Source: CAYMEV01 sp964431655 [NCBI: uncultured bacterium] (GTDB lineage Bacteria; CAYMEV01). From it: a DNA stretch of 11,706 nucleotides. The stretch is from positions 1 through 11,706 of the forward strand of contig CAYSKJ010000097.1 of NCBI GenBank assembly GCA_964431655.1, in the 5' to 3' direction. The position numbers and the translations under genes are program-made. Positions 1 through 7,254 of the stretch are shown in pieces (the first letter of the stretch is position 1; every line of letters begins with the position of its first letter). The notes beneath the pieces are model-generated. The model was not told where the DNA came from. It did no database searches and saw only the letters and a list, made by a program, of their open reading frames with translations.

Positions 1-132
1 AAGATCTCAGGAGACACACTATTTTTTAATTTACAGAAAATATTTTACACTCTCTATATTGTCATATTGCAATTAATTAAAACTGGCATTTTGCATCTAA
101 ACAGAATTAAAGATTATAAAGCTTTTTCCTGA
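1..132 (+). CDS. Possible 3' end of a gene entering from the left
   Basis: Frame 1 of the plus strand is open from the first base to a TGA at 130-132, giving 43 residues that begin KISGDTLFFNLQ and end KDYKAFS. The segment is rich in aromatic and aliphatic residues (FYTLYIVILQLIKTGIL) and could be a C-terminal membrane or amphipathic helix. I do not recognise a family. It would overlap the 3' end of the minus-strand gene that stops at 107 by 26 bases, tail to tail. The DNA is AT-rich, where 43 open codons can occur by chance, and no start or upstream sequence is available. The alternative is that 1-106 is simply the AT-rich intergenic spacer. No clear terminator hairpin is visible in it. Confidence 0.3.
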   Translation, partial: KISGDTLFFNLQKIFYTLYIVILQLIKTGILHLNRIKDYKAFS

Positions 133-736
133 CCTGGTATTCATCCATGTTTTTATCAGCGATTACTGGAAGCCTTGTGAAATTTGCAATCTTAAGGGCT
201 ATCTCCTTATACTTATCAATTAAAGCAAAGTCTTCAAAGGGAATTATTGTAAAAGAATTATTAGGGGCTTTTCCTTTAAGATAGATTGTTATCTTGTTCC
301 GGACAAACCTGCCGGACATAGTGCTGTCATTCATCGGCACATTTCTATATTTGACCCCGGCAGGGGCTCTGACCTCGATATCAGTACAGATATATATATT
401 TACCGAGCAGAATTCTGAAAGGCTGTGCTTGACTGATTTATTAAAGAAATACCACCCTTTGGTCTTTTTCACAGCTGTTTTATTGTCTTTATCCCTCCTG
501 AATTCAATTTCATCAAAAAATCCTGAAAATACGATGCCCAGAAGGACTACAAAGCCAAAGACAGCCAATCCCGCCATGAAATCCCCTGAGGTAATCTCCC
601 TGCCTTCGAGCAGTTTTGCCAGGAGGGGGAAAGGGGCAAGAAAAATCCCGGCACCAATGGCCAGAAATGCTATCAGTCTCATCAATGGCCTGGATGTGTA
701 CAGGAGTGTGTCCTTATCCTTCTCAATCAGTTCCAT
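107..736 (-). CDS. Hypothetical two-helix membrane protein
   Basis: This 209-residue protein is not recognised. It starts with a short charged segment (MELIEKDKDTLLYTSRP), followed by two hydrophobic segments at about residues 18-40 and 53-73. After these comes a soluble, probably beta-rich domain of about 130 residues that begins DEIEFRRDKDNK. The layout of two N-terminal helices and then a cytosolic beta domain with a conserved tryptophan (KGWYFFN) resembles small bacterial PH-like or stress-response membrane proteins, but that is only architectural similarity. The ATG at 736 has a GGAG seven bases upstream and overlaps the last ten bases of the upstream gene, so translation of the two is probably coupled. 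No catalytic motif is visible. Confidence 0.75.
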   Translation of the reverse strand: MELIEKDKDTLLYTSRPLMRLIAFLAIGAGIFLAPFPLLAKLLEGREITSGDFMAGLAVFGFVVLLGIVFSGFFDEIEFRRDKDNKTAVKKTKGWYFFNKSVKHSLSEFCSVNIYICTDIEVRAPAGVKYRNVPMNDSTMSGRFVRNKITIYLKGKAPNNSFTIIPFEDFALIDKYKEIALKIANFTRLPVIADKNMDEYQVRKKLYNL

Positions 737-1125
737 TTTCCATCTCCATGGTTTTTATTAAATCCTAGCACAATAATGTTGAGATAAAAAGATTTAATCC
801 GGGGCGAAATTGACCGGTCATCCAGCCTGATGCCACGCAGTCGGAACTTGACCATCTGCTTCTTCTTGAAAAGCGTGGAGTATTTGAGTGCTGATTCCAT
901 AGCATAATCTTTATAGATTCCTGCATGGCTGGAATAGGATTTAATAATCTCTTCCAGGTCATTATCCTTTGCCCGGAGCCTGGGAAAAATTATGAGCTTT
1001 TCCTTAAAAACCATCCGGTCAATATCCCCCAGGGCAAATCTGTAGTTTTTATGGCTTTTTATATCAGCCAGAAAACCCTTAAATTCATGATATTTCTGAT
1101 TCAAAGAAAAATTAAAGTCAACCAT
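727..1125 (-). CDS. Hypothetical 132-residue basic protein
   Basis: This is a small soluble protein rich in Lys, Arg and Tyr, without a signal peptide or membrane helix. I recognise no family. It is the first gene of a coupled pair: its TGA lies inside the start region of the two-helix membrane protein that follows (10-base overlap), suggesting the two products act together or are needed in fixed ratio. The ATG at 1125 has no obvious Shine-Dalgarno sequence; the upstream DNA is AT-rich, with a TATAAA nine bases before the ATG. An in-frame alternative at an internal Met (DRMVFKEK) would remove about 37 residues. Being open over 132 codons and overlapping its neighbour supports a real gene, but function is unknown. 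Confidence 0.65.
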   Translation of the reverse strand: MVDFNFSLNQKYHEFKGFLADIKSHKNYRFALGDIDRMVFKEKLIIFPRLRAKDNDLEEIIKSYSSHAGIYKDYAMESALKYSTLFKKKQMVKFRLRGIRLDDRSISPRIKSFYLNIIVLGFNKNHGDGKWN

Positions 1126-1220
1126 ATATCTAATTTTATAAAAACTGCAATATTTTTTAGATTATGATCAACAAAAAACCTGCCAAATCAAAATATATAT
1201 TATAGTATATCCGGATATTT

Positions 1221-3479
1221 TCATGCAGGTGCAAAAACATAAAATACTACACCCTCATAGCTCCACTGGGGCAGCTGCATGACACTGTCTCGCTCAGCCT
1301 CATTAATAGTATAAAAGTGGCCTCCTCTGACATTGTTAAAAAACCGGTAGACCGGAACGGTTCCGGTTTCCTGACCTGGAAGCACATAAAAGGAGATGCC
1401 TTCATAGCTCCATTGTGGCAGATCCATAATGCTGTCCCTTTCAGCAGGGTTGATGGTATAGAGGTGAATTCCTGTCCTTGTATTGAAAAAACGGAAGGCT
1501 GGTGTTCCGCCGGAGCCTGAGGAATTGTATACACTGAAGGCTATACCCTCATAACTCCACTGGGGAAGCTGTTCCACATTATATCTTTCCACTTCGCTTA
1601 TTGTATAGAGGTGCCCTCCCTTCTGGGTGTTGAAAAACCGGTAGACCGGCACTCCACCTCCCCCTGACTGCTTATGGGCCTTTATGGAAGGGTCTCCCAG
1701 AAGATTAAGGGCAAGGTGCACCCACCTCATGCCATAATCAGAATTGGCGGCCCCTGTCATGTGGATTTTTGACTGGGTGAAACCGGCTCCAATTATATTC
1801 TGATAGGTGTTTTCAAGGGTGTATCTGAAAATCCAGTCATTATACTGGAATGAAGGGCCGTGACCGGACAGGGACCCTTCCCCCAGCCCGTATCTCGAAG
1901 CACCTATATATATTATGCTTCCCCCGTTGGGGTTCCTTGTGAAGGCTTCGCCGAGGCATGGGTCATATGCTCCTGAAACCTCAGGGTCAAAAGCATTGGA
2001 TGTGCAGGCTATGGTAATAATTATTCCCGGAATATTATTCAGGGCAAGAGCATTGGCTGATGAAAAGGCAAGACCGGTCTCCATGCTCCAGACAGTTACA
2101 CCGCCATGGGTTGCCATGTGGAAGAAGTTCATGCCCTGCTCCAGCAGGGCCTTGAGATTTGAGATGTTGACTGTGGCGGTGGTGTCATAGAGGGTATGCT
2201 TGTTGTGGGTTTCCCAGTAGGGAGCGATATAATTATTGTATAATCTTTCACTCTTTGCTTCAGCATCTCCTGTATAATTAAAAAGCTGAACCCCGGAAAG
2301 CAGAAGGTTTTCAGGGAAGGTGGGGTGGCTTAGAGAGCTGATATAGGAGGCCACCTTGTTCTTATAGTCAAGCACCTGCTGGGGCTGCCTTACGGAAAGC
2401 CTGCCGATTATGACATCGGGTGATATATCTGCATTGTCGCCGTTCATTTCTCCGACCCGTGAATCACCGTCGGCATTCCAGTTGAATGCTCCGTCAAAAG
2501 AGCTGTAGAAGACATCGCCGGGTATGGTATTGTCACTATCTGCACCAAGATAGCCGTACAGGTTCTGGTCAGGAACGCTGTAGCTGACGCTGGTTCCTCC
2601 ATCGCCGATAAAAAGGACATAGCTGATATTATGGTTCTGGACATGCTGAAAGATGCTGTTCTTTATTTTAAGCTGATCAGTTGCGCCTTCGTAATTGCTT
2701 ATAATATTTCCAACGGTCCTCACTACCGATGATATGCCTGCAGATGCCCTGAAATCTGCGTATTCCTGGGAAGCAGGCAATAGATTATCCGTGGTTATTA
2801 TGAGCATGTCATAATCTGTTGCCTTTGCTGATGGGTTCATTTTGTCGGGGTAAAAGGACTCAAGAGCCGAGGGGTTGATAACAGCATTCGATACTATGGT
2901 ATTGAAGACTGCATTGGGCCTGTAGGCAATACCTTCATGCCTTAATTTGCTTAAGCTTACAGTGAACCTGACATGCCTGTATATATAGAGCTCTGATGTT
3001 CCAGTGTCGTATTCAAAAGGGATATACGAAAAATAGAGTATCTTAAAACCCCTTGCAATTCCTGTTGATTCAGCTGTAATTCTTTTTTCAGGGTAGATCA
3101 AACCGCTTTCATATACATCTGCATTGGGGGGGATAAAATCCCTGCCTGCTTTGGAGAGAATCTCATATCCCTGGAAGGGATAAGGGGTATATTTCCCGAG
3201 AGGCATTCTCCCCGTCTCATCAGCCCTGATGCCTGATATTACGCAGTCCCGGGGTACCAGCACCCTGACCATGACAGCCGGTAAATCCGGATCCCCGATA
3301 CGGGCTGCTGAATATGCATCCGGGTCTGTATACCTTATTCTCTGGTAACCTTCCAGCGGTTCTATAAAAACCTTTTCGGAATCAATAGAAAGATCTACAC
3401 TGATAGATTCACCCATACAAAGAGTGCTGGTTAAGACCAGTATTACTGCAAAAAATACCATCCATGAGAATTTTGTCAT
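1221..3479 (-). CDS. Secreted gingipain-type cysteine peptidase (family C25) with C-terminal DUF5648-type repeats
   Basis: This 752-residue secreted peptidase has a signal peptide at 1-24 (MTKFSWM then a hydrophobic core), a propeptide-like beta region at about 25-215, a C25 catalytic region at about 222-600, and three 49-residue repeats at 609-749. The catalytic region has the family landmarks: YDMLIITT at its start, LFIGDGG, and a Ca-site-like acidic stretch (NADGDSRVGEMNGD) leading to DVIIGRLSV. His458 lies in MATHGG and Cys492 in TIACTSN. The 34-residue His-Cys separation is close to that of the gingipain RgpB (His211, Cys244, from memory). It ends in LNLLGDPS, as C25 domains do. No C-terminal type IX secretion sorting domain is seen. 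I chose ATG 3479 over the in-frame ATG at 3524 because AAGGGG stands seven bases upstream and the signal peptide then begins properly. Cleavage specificity cannot be read from the sequence. Confidence 0.9.
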   Translation of the reverse strand: MTKFSWMVFFAVILVLTSTLCMGESISVDLSIDSEKVFIEPLEGYQRIRYTDPDAYSAARIGDPDLPAVMVRVLVPRDCVISGIRADETGRMPLGKYTPYPFQGYEILSKAGRDFIPPNADVYESGLIYPEKRITAESTGIARGFKILYFSYIPFEYDTGTSELYIYRHVRFTVSLSKLRHEGIAYRPNAVFNTIVSNAVINPSALESFYPDKMNPSAKATDYDMLIITTDNLLPASQEYADFRASAGISSVVRTVGNIISNYEGATDQLKIKNSIFQHVQNHNISYVLFIGDGGTSVSYSVPDQNLYGYLGADSDNTIPGDVFYSSFDGAFNWNADGDSRVGEMNGDNADISPDVIIGRLSVRQPQQVLDYKNKVASYISSLSHPTFPENLLLSGVQLFNYTGDAEAKSERLYNNYIAPYWETHNKHTLYDTTATVNISNLKALLEQGMNFFHMATHGGVTVWSMETGLAFSSANALALNNIPGIIITIACTSNAFDPEVSGAYDPCLGEAFTRNPNGGSIIYIGASRYGLGEGSLSGHGPSFQYNDWIFRYTLENTYQNIIGAGFTQSKIHMTGAANSDYGMRWVHLALNLLGDPSIKAHKQSGGGGVPVYRFFNTQKGGHLYTISEVERYNVEQLPQWSYEGIAFSVYNSSGSGGTPAFRFFNTRTGIHLYTINPAERDSIMDLPQWSYEGISFYVLPGQETGTVPVYRFFNNVRGGHFYTINEAERDSVMQLPQWSYEGVVFYVFAPA
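1233..1655 (-). repeat. Three tandem DUF5648-type repeats in the peptidase C-terminus
   Basis: Three coding repeats have a 147-bp (49-residue) period, starting near 1655, 1508 and 1361 on the minus strand. Each follows the pattern vPvYRFFN, then GgHlYTIneaErd, then LPQWSYEGiaFYV. DNA identity remains visible, for example CATAGCTCCAcTGgGGcAG near 1254 and its counterparts near 1401 and 1548. Three copies of a Tyr/Trp-rich unit of this size suggest one three-fold domain, possibly a beta-trefoil that binds cell wall or glycan. The fold is inference. Confidence 0.85.
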
Positions 3480-3486
3480 TAATTTG

Positions 3487-3492
3487 CCCCTT
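3487..3492 (-). promoter_or_regulatory. Ribosome binding site that sets the peptidase start
   Basis: AAGGGG on the minus strand, seven bases before the ATG at 3479. The in-frame ATG at 3524 has only an AGG directly abutting it and would put a polar extension in front of the signal peptide, so 3479 is preferred. Confidence 0.7.
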
Positions 3493-3644
3493 ATTTTAAT
3501 ATTTAAGTTATATACGAATTTCATCCTAAATGGTTTATATTTGACCAGAAAGCTATTTTATGAAAGCTAAGAAATCATTTATTGCAAAATTACAGAGGAA
3601 TCTTATATGTTTTGCTGATAAAATTATATAAGCCTGTTAGCTCA

Positions 3645-4406
3645 TTAGTCAAATTTTTCTGCTATAATCAGAAGCCTGAGGGATTTTCCCCACATATCCT
3701 GCCCGCAGAAGCCGGGAAATGTTTTTATGGTTTTTAGTCCTTCAAGCTTCAGGAGACTTTGAAGTTCTGTGGGATTGTACAGCCTTATGGAGAAATTTAT
3801 TGTTCTTAGACTGCTGTTTCTGAAAATTATCCTTTTAGTGTATATTCTTCCGTTCAGATAATCATACCTGTTGCTGTCTATCATGTAATTGCCGTCTCTT
3901 TCCTGTATTATGCAGTTCTTGAGGTTCTGCAGAAGCACATCCCTGTTAATTGTCTCAATGCAGAAACGGCCTCCTTTTTTCAATGCCTTTGCAATTTTCT
4001 GCAGAACTTTTTGATTAGTCTCATCATCAAAGTAGCCGAAAGAGGTAAAGAGAGAAAGAGCTATGTCAAATTCGCCTTTAAAATCTAACTCCCTCATGTC
4101 CCCTGCTATATATCTGCACTTCACCTTCTGCCTAAGAGCATCTTTCCTCGCTATATCTATAAATCCTTCCTGTATGTCAACTCCCGTAACCGAAGCGGCA
4201 TGCCGGGCAAGCCTGTTGCTGTGCCTGCCGAACCCGCAGGGTATATCAAGGATATGGTCTGATGGATTGACGGGGATCTGTTCCACCAGGAAATCCACAT
4301 CCCTGCCGGATATTTCATCGGTAAGCATCTGGCTGTAAAAGTACATATAATCATCTACCTGAAAGGTATCTTCAATATTAAAGACTTCTGTGGAATTTTC
4401 TGACAT
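3645..4406 (-). CDS. Class I SAM-dependent methyltransferase
   Basis: This is a 253-residue cytosolic methyltransferase. Motif I is HILDIPCGFGRHS (about 51-63), the glycine-rich SAM-binding loop. Asp77 in VTGVDI is the acidic residue expected to bind the ribose hydroxyls. AGDMREL (101-107) is the adenine-side motif, and IALSLFTSFGYFDD (115-128) is the post-motif IV segment typical of Methyltransf_25/11-type small-molecule enzymes. A KKGGRFCIE strand follows at 143-151. The C-terminal ~90 residues form a variable substrate lid. The substrate cannot be deduced. ATG 4406 has a strong AAGGAGAG; the upstream in-frame TTG at 4469 overlaps the previous stop and lacks a good site. The gene lies 59 bases after the propeller-protein gene in the same direction, probably on its transcript, although a functional link to a secreted protein is not obvious. 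Confidence 0.88.
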   Translation of the reverse strand: MSENSTEVFNIEDTFQVDDYMYFYSQMLTDEISGRDVDFLVEQIPVNPSDHILDIPCGFGRHSNRLARHAASVTGVDIQEGFIDIARKDALRQKVKCRYIAGDMRELDFKGEFDIALSLFTSFGYFDDETNQKVLQKIAKALKKGGRFCIETINRDVLLQNLKNCIIQERDGNYMIDSNRYDYLNGRIYTKRIIFRNSSLRTINFSIRLYNPTELQSLLKLEGLKTIKTFPGFCGQDMWGKSLRLLIIAEKFD

Positions 4407-4412
4407 TTTCAG

Positions 4413-4420
4413 CTCTCCTT
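4413..4420 (-). promoter_or_regulatory. Ribosome binding site that sets the methyltransferase start
   Basis: AAGGAGAG on the minus strand, six bases before the ATG at 4406. It supports this start over the TTG at 4469, which would add 21 residues not resembling the family's N-terminus. Confidence 0.75.
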
Positions 4421-4465
4421 CTGAAATTGAACATGAAACAAATCTAATCATTAAAGCAGGGATTA

Positions 4466-7096
4466 TCAATCAATAAATATATGCTTCAGCCTTGTCTGCC
4501 ATGTCAGGACTGTCCCGACCTCCGTCAGCGACTCAAGGATATAGAAATAATTTATTCCGGGCTCAACAGAGTCGATAAAGCTGTAGCTGGTTGAATTCTC
4601 CAGGTTTCCCCGGGCCGGGATCATGGCTTCATTCAGTTTTACCGGGGGATAGGTGATAAAGGGGTTAATCTTTCCCGCTTTCAGCCTGTAAATATTATAA
4701 CCTTCTATCATGTATTCTCTTTTTGAAACCCAGAGGATATGAGCCCTCCCGCCGCAGGATGAAGCTGAAAATAAAACCAGGTCCAGGGGAAGGATAATTT
4801 CTGTGACTGTATTATTATTTTCCGGATTATGATCCGGTGGACTTAAATTTGAGAGTATCAGTAATATTGTGTACTGCTCCGGCTCATCAAGGAAGAGTCC
4901 TGAAGTATCCCACTGTGCATCAATGCTGATATATCCCTGGGGCTCTATGCTGTTAAAATCAGTATGGGAGATATAGAAGTAATCAGGGCTTATATGGCTG
5001 GAGTAATAGAAAGTCAGTCTCCCGCTCTCTACAGCCGTCATCCCGTTGTTCCTCACCCTTGCTTCTATCATGATGGCGTTTTCCCCTTGAGTCCCGGAAA
5101 ACGATATATCGTGTCTGGAAACCCAGGCATCTGGTAAAAGTGTTGCGGACGGGTTAAGCTTGGCGCAATAGATATCCCCTGTTCCGCCATAATTTGTATT
5201 AAATCCGTCTGGGACCGGTATATCAAAGGAACTTGTCTGCCCTGCAATGACAGTATTGTCATATATGTCCGTATCCAGGGAAAGGCAGTAATCATCACTG
5301 CTTCCTGAGATAACAGTATCCCAGCTTACCTGAATGCCGGAAGGGGGCATAATAAAAGCATATATTTTCATGTCGGTGCCTCTGGTCATTGAAGGGCCTT
5401 TTGATGGGAAATGGGATCTTGTGCTCAGGGCAGTGATGATATTGTCCATTGAGTCAATGCCCAGGGCATAGCAGTAGTCGTCTTCGGTGCCCCCGATATA
5501 AGTTCCCCACATAATATTTCCCCATGGATCGAGTTTTGCAATATAACCGTCATATCCACCCCCGTAATCTACATTCATGCCGTCAGGCACAGGAATATCC
5601 GGGGAATTTGTGAATCCTGCAATAACAATATTGCCCATGCTGTCAGCTGCTATTCTTCTGCCCCAGTCTTCACCGCTTCCTCCGATATAGGTGCCCCAAA
5701 TCATAGAATTGCCATAGGGGCTGATCTTTGCGACATATATATCCCAGACGCCGTTAAACGAAGTATCATGCCCATTTGGAACAGGCATGTCACAGGAGCT
5801 GGTGTATCCAGCTATCAGTATATGCCCTGAATTGTCTATCTTAATGCTTCTTGCCTGGTCATTGCCGTTTCCTCCGATATAGGTCCCCCAAATCAGGTTA
5901 TTCCCCTCGGAACTCATTCTGGCAGTATACATATCTACATCGCCGTTGTGAGATGTATCCCATCCGCCGGGGACAGGGATGTTCTGGGAATAGGTCCACC
6001 CTGTGATAATTACATCATCATTCCAGTGTATTGAAGAATCAAGTCCGCTGTCCATACTGCTTCCGCCTATATAGGTGCCCCATAGCAGGCTGTTGCCCTG
6101 CGGATTCAGCTTTGCAAGATATATATCCTGGACACCGTTGAATGTTGTATCATAGCCGTTAGGGACAGGAATATCGTGAGAATCTGTATTGCCTGTGATA
6201 ATGATACAGTTGCTGGAATCTGTGTTTAGGGAAAAGGCATAATCATCCCCCGTTCCCCCTATAAATGTCCCCCATAAAAGCTGGCTTGTTTCACCGCAGA
6301 GCTTGGCAGTATAGATATCCCATCCTTCGCTGATAGTGCTTGAATAACCTGAAGGTACCTGTATGTCCGGTGAGTTTGAAAAACCTGCAATTATTACATT
6401 ATTTTCTGAGTCAATGGTTACCGATCTGCCGAGGTCTGAAAGGCTTCCTCCTATATAGGTTCCCCATGCCATACAGCTGATGTCTTTAATATTTTTATAT
6501 TCAATATTTTTATTCCTAAGGCGGTTATATGAAAAGGATCCGTCCTTACAGTCAATTTGCGCTTTATTTTCATAATACTTTGCGTTTACCCCATCAAATT
6601 CGAAATAATATCGGGTGCTGTTTCCATCAAAGACCAGGTCAATTCCCGGGTAAATATCCACTACCCTTAATTTCTGATAGACCGGAATATCTCTATGCCA
6701 TGAGCCTTCATCACCGCCTGTAAAATAATTAAGCCTTGCAGAAGCCTGGTCTTCCTCCAGAATAAAGGAAAGGTCTGCTCCATAAAAGGAAAGGAATACA
6801 TTCTCTGTGAATGTGACGTACCTTTCAGGCATAAGCTTGTCCGGAGAGACATTTATTTTTAGTGGATCTTTATTTAAATAGTCAATAAATTGAAAAATGA
6901 TTCCATTTTCTGTGATCAATATCCGACCGTCTTTGATCAGGGAATAATACCTTATTTCCCTGCCTGCCTGCCCGATATTCTTTACCCAGTAATTACCATT
7001 CGGAAGGGATTCAGCAGTTATTTCAGCAGGAGCATGGAGAGCAGATATGACAATTATTATTAAACAGACTCTTATACATTTTTGAATGAATACCAT
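4466..7096 (-). CDS. Secreted SBBP-repeat beta-propeller protein with CARDB- and FnIII-like domains
   Basis: This 876-residue protein has a signal peptide at about 1-28 (IQKCIRVCLIIIVISALHAPA). The N-terminal cap at about 30-200 matches the DUF7948-type region that precedes SBBP repeats: KNIGQAGREIRYYS and IYPGIDLVFDG are the telling motifs. Seven tandem SBBP repeats begin at Trp211, 275, 339, 403, 467, 530 and 592, each of the form WGTYIGGsgdDygrsi.iDs.gnviIaGfT.S.DiPVPnG...G..DiYvAKl. A CARDB-like adhesion/spacer domain follows at about 655-770 (DAWVSRHDISFSG, MIEARVRNNG), then an FnIII-like domain at about 772-876 (EGYNIYRLKAG, NYFYILESLT). There is no membrane anchor or recognisable sorting signal at the C-terminus. 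It is probably an extracellular or surface structural/binding protein; the ligand is unknown. The ATG at 7096 lacks a Shine-Dalgarno, but no other start would keep the signal peptide. A 59-base gap separates it from the downstream methyltransferase gene. Confidence 0.88.
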   Translation of the reverse strand: MVFIQKCIRVCLIIIVISALHAPAEITAESLPNGNYWVKNIGQAGREIRYYSLIKDGRILITENGIIFQFIDYLNKDPLKINVSPDKLMPERYVTFTENVFLSFYGADLSFILEEDQASARLNYFTGGDEGSWHRDIPVYQKLRVVDIYPGIDLVFDGNSTRYYFEFDGVNAKYYENKAQIDCKDGSFSYNRLRNKNIEYKNIKDISCMAWGTYIGGSLSDLGRSVTIDSENNVIIAGFSNSPDIQVPSGYSSTISEGWDIYTAKLCGETSQLLWGTFIGGTGDDYAFSLNTDSSNCIIITGNTDSHDIPVPNGYDTTFNGVQDIYLAKLNPQGNSLLWGTYIGGSSMDSGLDSSIHWNDDVIITGWTYSQNIPVPGGWDTSHNGDVDMYTARMSSEGNNLIWGTYIGGNGNDQARSIKIDNSGHILIAGYTSSCDMPVPNGHDTSFNGVWDIYVAKISPYGNSMIWGTYIGGSGEDWGRRIAADSMGNIVIAGFTNSPDIPVPDGMNVDYGGGYDGYIAKLDPWGNIMWGTYIGGTEDDYCYALGIDSMDNIITALSTRSHFPSKGPSMTRGTDMKIYAFIMPPSGIQVSWDTVISGSSDDYCLSLDTDIYDNTVIAGQTSSFDIPVPDGFNTNYGGTGDIYCAKLNPSATLLPDAWVSRHDISFSGTQGENAIMIEARVRNNGMTAVESGRLTFYYSSHISPDYFYISHTDFNSIEPQGYISIDAQWDTSGLFLDEPEQYTILLILSNLSPPDHNPENNNTVTEIILPLDLVLFSASSCGGRAHILWVSKREYMIEGYNIYRLKAGKINPFITYPPVKLNEAMIPARGNLENSTSYSFIDSVEPGINYFYILESLTEVGTVLTWQTRLKHIFID
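5141..6466 (-). repeat. Seven tandem SBBP propeller blades
   Basis: Seven coding repeats with periods of 64, 64, 64, 64, 63 and 62 residues, marked by WGTYIGG at each start. Blade 6 is the most degenerate: it loses the DiPVPnG segment and has SHFPSKGPS instead. Blade 7 begins WDTVISG. Seven copies suit one closed seven-bladed propeller. The units have diverged too far for exact DNA repeats, so this is an old duplication. Confidence 0.9.
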
Positions 7097-7104
7097 ATAA
7101 TTAA

Positions 7105-7132
7105 ATTATATGATAGTAATTATAAATTTCAA
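7105..7132 (-). promoter_or_regulatory. Promoter of the propeller-protein gene
   Basis: On the minus strand, TTGAAA (7132-7127), a 16-base spacer, then a consensus TATAAT (7110-7105). Only eight bases separate the -10 box from the ATG at 7096, so transcription would start at or within one or two bases of the start codon. A weaker alternative -10, TATTAT at 7154-7149, would give an ordinary leader of roughly 45 bases but has no good -35. Confidence 0.55.
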
Positions 7133-7195
7133 GGTTCTATTAAGGTTTATAATATCACCCTGATTGTTTTTAATAAGAATTCTTGCAAAAAAATG

Positions 7196-7223
7196 TTGAC
7201 TATTTCTAACAATATGTTATATT
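7196..7223 (+). promoter_or_regulatory. Promoter of the membrane protein / XRE regulator pair
   Basis: TTGACT at 7196-7201, a 16-base spacer, and TATATT at 7218-7223. Transcription would start near 7230, giving a leader of about 25 bases that contains purine-rich AAGG/AGGA before the ATG at 7255. It points away from the propeller-gene promoter, with about 60 bases between the two -35 boxes. Confidence 0.6.
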
Positions 7224-7234
7224 TATATAACATA
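7213..7234. promoter_or_regulatory. Inverted-repeat operator candidate across the -10 box
   Basis: TATGTTATA (7213-7221), TTTA, TATAACATA (7226-7234): a perfect inverted repeat with 9-base arms and a 4-base centre. It overlaps the -10 box and the expected transcription start, so a bound dimer would block RNA polymerase. The XRE protein encoded at 7640 in the same transcript is the obvious candidate ligand. The all-AT centre and lack of G/C pairs make an RNA terminator unlikely. Confidence 0.5.
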
Positions 7235-7254
7235 AGGGAAAAAAGGAAAAAAAA

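Noticed and set aside
1207-1218. ATATCCGGATAT palindrome just past the peptidase stop as a terminator
   Set aside because: It has no loop and no clear T run in the direction of transcription. It is a short AT-rich palindrome that can arise by chance.
1317-1520. Open frames opposite the peptidase and propeller genes (for example 1317-1520, 1915-2190, 4063-4338)
   Set aside because: They are antisense shadows of strong coding regions with clear domains and have no ribosome binding sites or recognisable products.
4407-4469. TTG start at 4469 for the methyltransferase
   Set aside because: It overlaps the preceding stop and adds an unlikely N-terminus, while ATG 4406 has AAGGAGAG at good spacing.
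5141-6466. The tandem periodicity as a CRISPR or DNA satellite
   Set aside because: The ~190-bp period is fully explained by protein-level SBBP repeats; the DNA units are diverged and there are no spacers.
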